Assembly: GCA_902465145.1 (NCBI GenBank)
Contig: CABQMD010000034.1
Span: 1 to 8,035, forward strand
Direction of reading: 5' to 3'
Source: an uncultured Succinatimonas sp.
GTDB lineage: Bacteria; Pseudomonadota; Gammaproteobacteria; Enterobacterales; Succinivibrionaceae
DNA length: 8,035 nt
Shown here in pieces: positions 1 to 6,586 of the stretch. Position 1 is the stretch's first letter. Each line of letters opens with the position of its first letter. Position numbers and translations under genes: made by a program. Under the pieces are notes generated by a model. That model was given only the letters and a program-made list of their open reading frames with translations, was not told the origin of the DNA and did no database searches.

Positions 1-504
1 GGCGGTACTCCTTGTTGTGATCAGATAAGAACTGTTCTTAAAGAAAAACGTGATGACGATGTGCTTTGTGATGAAGCTGAATTGCTTTTGATGTATGCAA
101 GCCGTGCTCAGCTTACCAAAACGGTGATCAAGCCTGCACTTGCTGCAGGAAAAGTAGTTGTATGTGATCGCTATGATCTGTCAACTCTTGCTTATCAGGG
201 AGCAGGACGCGGGATCAAAGAAAGTACGATAAAAAATGTAAGGCAGGCGGCCATAGGCAATTTTGCCCCGGATCTCACCTTACTTTTTGATTTGGATGTG
301 AAGCTGGGAATGGCGCGTGCCGGTAAACGCGGTGCCATGGATCGTATTGAAAGCTCGGGAGACGCTTTTTTTGAAAAGGTGCGCGCGGGGTTTTTGCGTT
401 TTGCCAAAGAAGATCCAGAGCATATAAAAGTGCTTGATGCCTCCTTAAGACCTGACGAGATCAGTGCAAAAATCAAGAGCATTTTGGACGAATTTTATGT
501 GTGA
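1..504 (+). CDS. tmk: Thymidylate kinase (dTMP kinase), 5'-truncated by window edge
   Basis: Cytosolic kinase that phosphorylates dTMP to dTDP with ATP, an essential step in dTTP synthesis. The frame is open from base 1, so the gene enters from the left; 167 residues are visible. The first visible residues (GGTP) correspond to the conserved PGGT segment near residue 50 of E. coli Tmk, so about 50 N-terminal residues, including the P-loop, lie outside. Visible hallmarks are the DRYDLST nucleotide-binding motif (residues 56-62 of the fragment), the YQGAGRGI segment just after it, and the LID region ending in GAMDRIE (111-117). The many residues matching E. coli Tmk make the call secure. The stop TGA lies inside the start of holB (overlap 497-504), so the two are translationally coupled. 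tmk-holB adjacency is classic in gammaproteobacteria. An internal ATG-like start near 61 is not the true start because homology continues upstream of it. Confidence 0.96.
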   Translation, partial: GGTPCCDQIRTVLKEKRDDDVLCDEAELLLMYASRAQLTKTVIKPALAAGKVVVCDRYDLSTLAYQGAGRGIKESTIKNVRQAAIGNFAPDLTLLFDLDVKLGMARAGKRGAMDRIESSGDAFFEKVRAGFLRFAKEDPEHIKVLDASLRPDEISAKIKSILDEFYV

Positions 505-1591
505 ATTGGCTCCCTGGTTATTAAATCCTTTTCATGAGTTTGTCTCGGCCTTTGCTCAAAGACGTCTGCCAGGATCATTGATCTTATCTTGTGCAAACGG
601 TTTGGGATCTGAGTTTTTGGCGGCAAATATGGCCAAACATTACCTTTGCCATGCTCCTACAGATCAGGGGCCTTGCGGGCATTGTCGGGCTTGCCTTGCT
701 CTTGAAAACGGAGAACATCCTGATTTTATACGAGTACCTGCAACCCTGGCAGATGAAGTAAAACCGCAGGACGGAAAACAGTCAAACGGTTTGTTACGTA
801 CGCTTGTCGATGATGCATCAAAAGGGCATTCAGCGGTACAGCGTTATGTACGCATTGCAAGTCTCAGAGCTATGCAGGAGCGTATTTCGGAGTCGGCCGC
901 CATGGGACACGGCAAAGTTGCGATCATTTCCGATGCCCAATTCATGCCACCCAGTGCTGCCAATGCGGTGCTTAAAACCTTTGAAGAACCTCCTGAGAAT
1001 ACGCTTATTATCATGGTTACCACCTCTTTGGATGCTCTGTTGCCGACCATTTTGTCAAGAGCGTATAAATTGAGGGTTGCAGGTCCTAGTTTTTCTGAAG
1101 CTAAGGATTTTCTTGAAAAGAAATTGCCGACAACGGCAAAAGAACAGTTGGAACTTGCTTTGTGTTTAAGTTATAACGCTCCCTACGGAGCCGTAAGACT
1201 TTTAAACTCAGCATTTAAAGTAGGCAAAAGCGAACGTCAGCTTATGGACGTATTGGTTAATGCCTTGCGCACTTTAGCCGCCTTTTTTGAGGATAGAACA
1301 TCGCTTGATAAGCTTATCGATGCTTTAAAGGTGTTGCCGTCCGAGCTTTGTTCAAGACTTTTGGAAGAGATTATCTTTGAGGCTTTAAAATACAAAGCAG
1401 GAGTGAAAAGAGAAAGATTGCCGTTGATGTCTTTTTTGCCCTATGACAGATTGGCATTTCTTCAGGCTGCAAATCTTTTTGCAGCAAGCCGCGATCTCAA
1501 ATTCATCGCGACAGCAGCTCCCATGCCTCCGTCAAGGGCTCCTGCGGCACAACTTCGCACTTGGTTTTTAAAACTTACGGGACGTTTATGA
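497..1591 (+). CDS. holB: DNA polymerase III subunit delta prime (clamp loader)
   Basis: Stator subunit of the clamp loader that puts the beta sliding clamp on DNA; 364 residues, slightly longer than E. coli HolB (334). I chose the ATG at 497 because GGACG (486-490) sits six bases upstream and homology to HolB begins at once (APWLLNPF against the E. coli YPWLRPDF region); an in-frame start at 464 would add 11 unrelated residues. A zinc module is visible as Cys51, Cys60, Cys63 and Cys66. The nucleotide-binding loop (residues 33-38) lacks a Walker A lysine, as expected for delta prime, which does not hydrolyse ATP. ANAVLKTFEEPP (155-166) is the conserved AAA+ core motif. The arginine-finger motif SRC is SRA here (187-189): the arginine is kept, the cysteine is not. 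About 28 extra residues lie between HPDF and the ERI-SESA helix (roughly 82-125). The stop overlaps the lptF start (ATGA, 1588-1591). Confidence 0.95.
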   Translation: MCELAPWLLNPFHEFVSAFAQRRLPGSLILSCANGLGSEFLAANMAKHYLCHAPTDQGPCGHCRACLALENGEHPDFIRVPATLADEVKPQDGKQSNGLLRTLVDDASKGHSAVQRYVRIASLRAMQERISESAAMGHGKVAIISDAQFMPPSAANAVLKTFEEPPENTLIIMVTTSLDALLPTILSRAYKLRVAGPSFSEAKDFLEKKLPTTAKEQLELALCLSYNAPYGAVRLLNSAFKVGKSERQLMDVLVNALRTLAAFFEDRTSLDKLIDALKVLPSELCSRLLEEIIFEALKYKAGVKRERLPLMSFLPYDRLAFLQAANLFAASRDLKFIATAAPMPPSRAPAAQLRTWFLKLTGRL

Positions 1592-2685
1592 TCCTAAATC
1601 GCTATATTTTTAAAGAGATCTTAAAAGTTCAGATCGTCACCTTCGTGGTGCTTTTGTCGGTATTTTTGTGTCAAAGCCTCATTCGTTACATAGGCAGAGC
1701 CGCATCCGGTGACACTCCTGCCGACGTAGTCTTTTCAATGGTAGCGTATTCAGTACCGTCAATCTGCTATCTGATGTTGCCTTTGTCACTGTTTGTAGCA
1801 GTCATCAGCGCAGTAGGACGCATATGCTCTGATTCTGAAATGGTAGTGATGAGATCATCTGGGTTTGCAGATGCGTCAATTCTTAAAATTGCCCTGTTAC
1901 TTTCTGTATTTACGGCCCTTACAGCTGCTGTTAATTCGTTATATCTCATGCCTGAGGCTTCCAGAGCTCAATTACAGTTGCGTCAGGATGCCCAGAACAA
2001 TCCGCGTTATCTGCCCATAGAAAGCGGCAGATTTGTGAATTTTTCATCAGGTGAAAACAATTATGTGATTTATATTGAAAACGTTCAGGGTCGCGGCGGT
2101 CATGAACGCCACATGGGTAACGTTTACGTGATGAATAACAGTTTCGGAGCAGACAGCTCTTTTACGGCTTCGGTAAGCGGCGAAGTTACATATGACGATG
2201 AAGGATATCAATGGCTTGATTTAGGACAGGGAAATCGTTATGAACGTGATCCTAAAAACGGTTCGTATCGCAGTATTTTCTTTTCATCCTCAAAGCTTCC
2301 GGTAGGCTTTAATGAAGCTCAGCGTATAGACGAAAGCGATATCAGTGCGGTTTCAACGTTATCTCTTTTAAAAGCAGAGGATCATGCGTCCCGTCTTGAA
2401 CTGCAGTGGCGATTGGCACCGGTGTTTGCAGTGATTGTACTTACCATGATCGCGGTGCCTTTGGCTATGGTTAACCCGCGTCAGGGGCGTTTTTCAAGAT
2501 TATGGCAGGCTATTTTGATTTATGCTGCTTACTATCTGCTGCTCTTGGCCATGCGTAATATGATCAATGCCGGTCGTATGTGGATGTTGCCGGGACTGTA
2601 CCTGGTTCCGACGGTATTTATTTTGCTGGCGGCGTTTCCTTTAAACTTGCAGGGCAGGTTGTTACGTCGCAGGAAGAAAGCTTAA
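1588..2685 (+). CDS. lptF: LPS export system permease LptF
   Basis: Inner-membrane subunit of the LptB2FG ABC transporter that extracts lipopolysaccharide from the inner membrane and passes it to LptC/LptA; 365 residues, the usual LptF length. The N-terminus (ILNRYIFKE) matches E. coli LptF, as do CQSLIR (28-33), LPLSLF (64-69), the cytoplasmic coupling segment SDSEMVVMRSSG (81-92), and VPLAMVNPRQGR (290-301). Expected topology is three membrane helices (about 13-35, 55-77, 99-122), a periplasmic beta-jellyroll domain (about 125-260), then three more helices (about 276-296, 306-325, 332-352) and a basic tail. The ATG at 1588 is preceded by GGGA (1579-1582) and shares ATGA with the holB stop. 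The homologous paralogue LptG is excluded by residue-level agreement with LptF. LptG, normally the next gene, is absent downstream. Confidence 0.95.
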   Translation: MILNRYIFKEILKVQIVTFVVLLSVFLCQSLIRYIGRAASGDTPADVVFSMVAYSVPSICYLMLPLSLFVAVISAVGRICSDSEMVVMRSSGFADASILKIALLLSVFTALTAAVNSLYLMPEASRAQLQLRQDAQNNPRYLPIESGRFVNFSSGENNYVIYIENVQGRGGHERHMGNVYVMNNSFGADSSFTASVSGEVTYDDEGYQWLDLGQGNRYERDPKNGSYRSIFFSSSKLPVGFNEAQRIDESDISAVSTLSLLKAEDHASRLELQWRLAPVFAVIVLTMIAVPLAMVNPRQGRFSRLWQAILIYAAYYLLLLAMRNMINAGRMWMLPGLYLVPTVFILLAAFPLNLQGRLLRRRKKA

Positions 2686-2713
2686 AAAAAGAGGGGGGGG
2701 CAAAGCCCCCCTT
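2684..2713. terminator. Shared terminator between convergent operons
   Basis: A run of eight G (2693-2700) pairs with a run of six C (2706-2711), closed by C2701-G2705 around an AAA loop. On the - strand the hairpin is followed by CTC and seven T (complement of 2684-2690), an excellent intrinsic terminator for the aldolase gene ending at 2718. On the + strand the following tract is only TTAAATTTA, so termination of lptF transcripts would be weaker. Only 32 bases separate the two stop codons. Confidence 0.85.
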
Positions 2714-2717
2714 AAAT

Positions 2718-3488
2718 TTAATTGAAGATTTCCGACATCACCTTAACCTGCTCTTTGCAGCGATCGATGATGGCTGCCGTGTCGGTTCCGGAGGAAATAA
2801 ACTGGAAGCCCAAATCTTTCCAGAATCTGATGTCATCTGCTCCTGCATAAGCTGCCGCTACGCCTATAGGCTTATGCACCTTTTGACATTTGGCTATCAC
2901 GGTCTTCATAAGCTCTACGACTTTCGGGTGTTTGGTCTGATTAAGTAGCCCGATTGAACCTGACAGATCGCAGGGACCTACGATAAATCCGTCGCATCCT
3001 TTGACTTTTAACATGTTGTCCAAATCGTTTACCGCATCGATGTGTTCTATCTGGGCAAAACGGCACATGGCATCGGGGGCTTCTTTGATGTATTCATCAA
3101 GAGGGATCCTTCCGTAGCCGCAGGCACGTTTCGGGCCGAATCCGCGTTTTCCAAGCGGAGGATAAAGACAGGCATCCATGGCTTTTTGGAGTTCGGCGGC
3201 AGAATTTACATTAGGGAAAATTATGCCGTCAGGTCCCATTTCCAAAACGCGTTTGGCCAAAAAAGGTTCGTTTTGCGGAACTCTGACTAAAGATGCAGCT
3301 CCACCTGCTTTACAGGCAATGATCTGATTTAGAACGGTTTCGTAGTCCTGAGCCTGATGTTCGGTATCAACCCAGATGAAATCAAAACCGCAGGCAGCCG
3401 CCATTTCGGAAATGCAAGGCTCGGCCAGATCCACTTCAAAGCCTATGAGCTGTTCTCCTTTTAATAGGCGTTCCTTGAATTTGTTCAT
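2718..3488 (-). CDS. HpcH/HpaI-family class II aldolase (2-oxo acid aldolase)
   Basis: Cytosolic metal-dependent aldolase of the family that includes HpaI, GarL and RhmA; these cleave 4-hydroxy-2-oxo or 2-keto-3-deoxy acids to pyruvate plus an aldehyde. The 256 residues equal the family length. By alignment with E. coli HpaI, the catalytic Asp-His pair is D41 and H44 (in DTEHQ), the pyruvate-binding arginine is R69 (VRVPQN), the metal ligands are E148 (QIEH) and D174 (GPCDLS), and PLGKRGFGP (111-119) is the conserved loop. The active site therefore appears intact. Start: ATG at 3488, with AGGAG (3494-3498) seven bases upstream inside dctQ; the start overlaps the dctQ stop by four bases (ATGA). 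As last gene of the TRAP operon it probably cleaves a catabolic intermediate of the imported acid. GarL-like, RhmA-like and HpaI-like specificity cannot be separated by eye, so no symbol is given. Confidence 0.9.
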   Translation of the reverse strand: MNKFKERLLKGEQLIGFEVDLAEPCISEMAAACGFDFIWVDTEHQAQDYETVLNQIIACKAGGAASLVRVPQNEPFLAKRVLEMGPDGIIFPNVNSAAELQKAMDACLYPPLGKRGFGPKRACGYGRIPLDEYIKEAPDAMCRFAQIEHIDAVNDLDNMLKVKGCDGFIVGPCDLSGSIGLLNQTKHPKVVELMKTVIAKCQKVHKPIGVAAAYAGADDIRFWKDLGFQFISSGTDTAAIIDRCKEQVKVMSEIFN

Positions 3489-4108
3489 ATACGCTCCTGA
3501 GTATCTTTTTTGGACTCTTTTTCCAAAGCGGCAGCTGCTTCTGCTATGGCTTTGGCATCCTCGTCTTCGCTTAGCGCAGCCTGCTTTTCAAGATCCTGTC
3601 TGCGGGTTATCTCACCTCCTGTAAGGATGTCCTGTACGGCATAAATTACGTCGCGTACGGCATAGATCACCATAAAAAGAGCCGAAAGGGGAATACAGGC
3701 GTAAAACCATGACATCTTTACTACGGATGGCAGAGTAAAGGTGGCTTTGACGTTGGTTTTTATACACAGTTTGATGCCGAAATAAAGGATCACGGCGTAG
3801 GTTATGAGCATGATCACAGTTGAAATCAGGCGGCAGTAGCGACCTGAGGCTTTTCCGTGCATCCTGTCTACCAGAATATCCACCATGAAATGATCTCCGG
3901 TACGAACAAGTTCGGCTGCGGATAAAAAGATCATGTACACGAGGAAAAACTGGATTATTTCGTCGATCCAGGTAGGGTTCCAGGAAATGAAAGATGCTCT
4001 GGTAAGAATATTCATCAAAAACAGAGCAAATACCACCATGAGGCAGAAACCTGCAAGAGCGCGGGTGACTTTTCCGACCACGGCTTCTGATTTGAAATAA
4101 GCTTTCAT
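3485..4108 (-). CDS. dctQ: TRAP transporter small membrane subunit (DctQ family)
   Basis: Small integral membrane subunit of a tripartite ATP-independent periplasmic transporter; it scaffolds DctM. The 207 residues hold four hydrophobic segments (about 17-38, 48-67, 93-115, 132-155). Family features are the W-x2-E pair (W47, E50) at the second helix and the loop GDHFMVD (71-77). After the last helix comes an unusual hydrophilic, Ala/Glu/Lys-rich tail of about 45 residues (162-207), predicted helical and cytoplasmic, whereas many DctQ proteins end soon after helix four. Start: ATG at 4108, with AGGAG (4114-4118) five bases upstream overlapping the last base of the dctM stop codon. The reading frame follows dctM with a 9-base gap and overlaps the aldolase start by four bases, so all three genes are translated from one message. 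Confidence 0.92.
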   Translation of the reverse strand: MKAYFKSEAVVGKVTRALAGFCLMVVFALFLMNILTRASFISWNPTWIDEIIQFFLVYMIFLSAAELVRTGDHFMVDILVDRMHGKASGRYCRLISTVIMLITYAVILYFGIKLCIKTNVKATFTLPSVVKMSWFYACIPLSALFMVIYAVRDVIYAVQDILTGGEITRRQDLEKQAALSEDEDAKAIAEAAAALEKESKKDTQERI

Positions 4109-4117
4109 TGTATCTCC

Positions 4118-5416
4118 TTAAACTCCGTACCCTAAATAAGTAGGTAACCAGGTGGTCAAAGGTTCAACGAACGCTACCAACAGTGTTACGAAGATCATTA
4201 TGAGTACAAAAGGTACCGCCGCTTTACCTATGTTCATGACTTTTTCCTTGGTAATGGACGACATGACGTATAGGTTCAGCCCCACAGGCGGAGTCAAAAC
4301 TCCCGAGGCCAGGGCAATGCACATAACGATGGCAAGTTGCACGGTAGGGTAGTGATAGGCTACCGACAGAGGATAGAAAATAGGTACCGTGATGAGCAAA
4401 ATGGCGGTGCCTTCCATAAAGCAACCCATGATGAGCAGCAGGATGATGATCATGATCAAAATAGGCGTGATGTTTGAGAAGGTATCAACCATCTGTTGCA
4501 CCACCATATGAGGGATCCTGGTCTTAAGCAATACGTGCTGGAAGAAAGCTGCGGTTGCAATGACGAACATGATCTGTCCTGTGGATTTTGCAGTTGCCCA
4601 GAATATACCAGGCAGATCGGCAAGTTTTAATTTGCGATATTTGAAAAATCCAAGCAGCATTGCATAAAAAGCGGCAACGGCAGCAGCTTCGGTAGCTGTA
4701 AAAAGACCTATGAAAATACCGCCTAAAACGATCACCGGGATAAGCAAAGCCCAAATTGCTTTCATGCCCAATTGAATGCGCTCCTGCATAGGCACGGCTG
4801 GTACTTTGCCGAAATTTGAGTGGCGTGCTTCATAGCTTGAATAGAGTATGAATAGCAAACCGGTAAGAATTCCGGGAATGGCTCCGCCTAAGAAGAGAGC
4901 ATTGACTGAAGTCCCCGGAACTAATGATGCAAAAAGGATCAGGGTGATTGAAGGGGGAATGATAGGTCCCAATCCGCCGCCTGCGGCAATAGCAGCACAG
5001 GAGAAAGGCTGATCGTAACCGGTACGGCGCATTTCTGCTATGGCGATCATACCGACTCCGGCTGCCACGGCTGCAGCAGATCCTGACATTGCGGACATGA
5101 TCATGCATGAGGCAATGGCGGCATTGGCAAGACCGCCCCAGCGATGTCCCAAACAGGCTCTTGCAAAGGCAAAGAGATCTTTTGAAACGCCGCCTTTGTT
5201 CATGAAGTTGCCCATGAGCAGGAAGAAAGGTATGGCCATGAGCGTAATGCCTTTGACCTGATCGTACATGCTTGAGGGCAGACGTACCATATTGTTGAGA
5301 TTGGCCTCACCCATACCGAAATAAGTGGCAATGGAAATGAAGGCCATACTGCCGGCCGTGGTGACGCCTATGAAAAGCGTAACTAACACGCCGAAAAACA
5401 TAATAAACATTATCAT
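4118..5416 (-). CDS. dctM: TRAP transporter large membrane subunit (DctM family)
   Basis: Large membrane subunit that carries out sodium-coupled transport of the substrate delivered by DctP; 432 residues, normal for DctM. It is hydrophobic throughout, with about 11-12 membrane segments. Conserved family motifs in order are IPFFLLMGNFM (62-72), MSGSAAAVAA (110-119), GPIIPPS (150-156), the second-half TATEAAAVA (240-248), GCFMEGTAIL (331-340) and TPPVGLNLYV (375-384), which form the two pseudo-symmetric halves of the ion-transporter fold. Start: the ATG at 5416 is preferred over the ATG two codons later because AGGTG (5425-5429) lies eight bases upstream. It follows dctP after a 91-base gap containing a terminator, and precedes dctQ, an order (P-M-Q) that differs from the common P-Q-M. 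Confidence 0.95.
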   Translation of the reverse strand: MIMFIMFFGVLVTLFIGVTTAGSMAFISIATYFGMGEANLNNMVRLPSSMYDQVKGITLMAIPFFLLMGNFMNKGGVSKDLFAFARACLGHRWGGLANAAIASCMIMSAMSGSAAAVAAGVGMIAIAEMRRTGYDQPFSCAAIAAGGGLGPIIPPSITLILFASLVPGTSVNALFLGGAIPGILTGLLFILYSSYEARHSNFGKVPAVPMQERIQLGMKAIWALLIPVIVLGGIFIGLFTATEAAAVAAFYAMLLGFFKYRKLKLADLPGIFWATAKSTGQIMFVIATAAFFQHVLLKTRIPHMVVQQMVDTFSNITPILIMIIILLLIMGCFMEGTAILLITVPIFYPLSVAYHYPTVQLAIVMCIALASGVLTPPVGLNLYVMSSITKEKVMNIGKAAVPFVLIMIFVTLLVAFVEPLTTWLPTYLGYGV

Positions 5417-5429
5417 GGTGTTGGCACCT
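5417..5429 (-). promoter_or_regulatory. dctM ribosome binding site within a small hairpin
   Basis: On the - strand the Shine-Dalgarno AGGTG (5429-5425) is followed by CCAA and then CACC (5420-5417), directly before the ATG. GGTG and CACC form a 4-bp G/C-rich hairpin with a four-base loop, and flanking ATTA and TAAT could extend it with the start codon bulged out. This could lower dctM initiation. The palindrome is seen directly; the regulatory effect is inferred, and the stem is short. Confidence 0.4.
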
Positions 5430-5442
5430 AATTTTAAAGGTT

Positions 5443-5477
5443 AAAAAAAGCACGATTCAGTAAGGCTAAATCGTGCT
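5443..5477 (-). terminator. Intrinsic terminator between dctP and dctM
   Basis: On the - strand AGCACGATT (5477-5469) pairs perfectly with AATCGTGCT (5457-5449) across an 11-base loop, followed by an uninterrupted T run (complement of A 5443-5449). This is a well-formed Rho-independent terminator 31 bases after the dctP stop. Because dctM and dctQ have no evident promoter of their own, it probably acts as a partial terminator that lowers membrane-subunit expression relative to the receptor. Confidence 0.85.
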
Positions 5478-5499
5478 CTTTCCTAAGTGTTTAGCCTTA
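5461..5499 (-). repeat. 10-bp inverted repeat interlocked with the dctP terminator
   Basis: TAAGGCTAAA (5461-5470) and TTTAGCCTTA (5490-5499) are perfect 10-base inverted copies separated by 19 bases. In the - strand RNA the order is arm 1 (5499-5490), terminator arm 2 (5477-5469), arm 3 (5470-5461), terminator arm 4 (5457-5449). Arms 1:3 and 2:4 interlock and share two bases, so they are either alternative structures or a pseudoknot. The pairing is directly visible; any anti-terminator role is inference. Confidence 0.6.
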
Positions 5500-5507
5500 A
5501 GCCATGA

Positions 5508-6506
5508 TCACTTGATGGCCTTCAACAGATTGTCAAGCTCTTCCTGACCGCAAAGTTTTGCGATCTTTTCATAAGCAGGGCCCATCTTGTCCTTGAAGCT
5601 CTGTTTGTCAACTTCGGTGACATTCATCCCCTTGCTCTTGAGTTTGGCTATGATGTCAGCTTCTTGGCCCGAGATCAGCTGACGGGTAAGGTTCTGGGCG
5701 TCAGTGGCGGCCTTTTGAATGACTTTCTGCAGATCAGGGCTCATTTCATCAAATTTGTCTTTGTTGATGAGCAAAGCCTGCATGTCGAAGAAGTGTCCGG
5801 TAAGGGACAGTTGGTTCTGGCACTCATAGAAAGAGTCGGCCAAAATGGTGGCAACGGGGTTTTCCTCGGCATCAACCACGCCTTGTTTTAAGGATTGGTA
5901 AAGCTCTGAGTAGGCGATGGTCTGAGTATTGGCACCCAAAGCGTCGAAAGTAGCGAGCAGACCTACGGATCCTGGTACACGGATCTTCACACCTTTGAGA
6001 TCATCGGCGTTTTTAACCACGATGTCTTTGGTAGTGACATGACGGAAGCCGTAGTCAAATACGCCCAGAGGCTCCATGTTCATCTTCTCTTCAACATCGG
6101 CTTTCATCCAGGGCATGATGTAGTCGTCGATGACTTTATGAGCCTGATCGTAGTCCTTAAAGAGGAAAGGAGCACCCAATGCGGCAAGTTTGGGAATATA
6201 GGTAGTCATGTTTGACTGAGAGGCAATTACCAGATCCACATCACCGCCGTTGAAGCATTGATCAAGCAGAGCAGGCTGATCGCCTAATTCTCCTGCAGGA
6301 TAAACTTCGACCTTTACCTTGCCGCCGGTAGCTTCGCTGACTTCCTTTGCAAAAAGCATGGCAGCCTGATTGTGAGCGTGGCTTGCTGCGGCGGTATGAG
6401 CCAAAGACAATTTCATGGATTCAAATTCGGCTGCATTGACGGAGCTTACGCAAAAAACGGTGCAAGCGGCGACGGCGGCAGCAAGAACGGTGGTCTTATA
6501 TTTCAT
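5508..6506 (-). CDS. dctP: TRAP transporter periplasmic solute-binding protein (DctP family)
   Basis: Periplasmic receptor that captures a carboxylate substrate and delivers it to DctQM; 332 residues, typical for the family. A Sec signal peptide is clear: basic n-region (MKYK), hydrophobic core (about 7-20) and a cleavage site after V-N-A (residue 25). The mature protein shows the family signature around the substrate-carboxylate arginine, KIRVPGS with R176, the helix YSELYQSLKQGVVDAEENP (199-217) with N216, and GFRH (153-156). These predict an organic acid or sugar-acid ligand, but the exact substrate is not determined by the motifs. Start: ATG at 6506, with AGGGG (6514-6518) seven bases upstream. 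It lies 80 bases after the DapA/NanA-like gene and is followed by an intrinsic terminator, the usual arrangement for making excess receptor. Confidence 0.95.
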   Translation of the reverse strand: MKYKTTVLAAAVAACTVFCVSSVNAAEFESMKLSLAHTAAASHAHNQAAMLFAKEVSEATGGKVKVEVYPAGELGDQPALLDQCFNGGDVDLVIASQSNMTTYIPKLAALGAPFLFKDYDQAHKVIDDYIMPWMKADVEEKMNMEPLGVFDYGFRHVTTKDIVVKNADDLKGVKIRVPGSVGLLATFDALGANTQTIAYSELYQSLKQGVVDAEENPVATILADSFYECQNQLSLTGHFFDMQALLINKDKFDEMSPDLQKVIQKAATDAQNLTRQLISGQEADIIAKLKSKGMNVTEVDKQSFKDKMGPAYEKIAKLCGQEELDNLLKAIK

Positions 6507-6516
6507 GGTTGTACCC

Positions 6517-6530
6517 CTGATGTCTGATGT
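6517..6530 (-). repeat. Tandem 7-bp repeat in the dctP leader
   Basis: CTGATGT occurs twice in tandem (6517-6523 and 6524-6530), ending just inside the dctP Shine-Dalgarno region. The second copy lies in GTCTGATGTT (6522-6531), which recurs exactly at 7676-7685 upstream of the first gene of the operon. It may be a regulator half-site or chance; function is not shown. Confidence 0.3.
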
Positions 6531-6546
6531 TGTTTAATTTGTAAGC

Positions 6547-6573
6547 AGGATCCGCTGTAGATAAACGGATCCT
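6547..6573 (-). other. Hairpin in the spacer upstream of dctP
   Basis: AGGATCCG (6547-6554) and CGGATCCT (6566-6573) form a perfect 8-bp stem with an 11-base loop. It lies 13 bases after the stop of the DapA/NanA-like gene. On the - strand it is not followed by a T run (GCTTACAAATT), so it is a poor terminator in the direction of transcription. It could be an mRNA processing or 3'-end-stabilising element. The + strand side does have a T-rich tail, but no + strand gene reads through here. Confidence 0.5.
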
Positions 6574-6586
6574 TTATTTATTTGAT

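Noticed and set aside
2580..2948. ORF of 122 codons on the + strand bridging the two operons
   Set aside because: It overlaps the lptF end and the aldolase gene antisense, reads through the terminator hairpin, and has no recognisable domain or convincing ribosome site; a shadow ORF.
4830..5108. 92-codon - strand ORF inside dctM in another frame
   Set aside because: Composition rich in Cys, Arg, His and Ser, typical of an out-of-frame reading of a membrane protein gene; dctM motifs fully explain the region.
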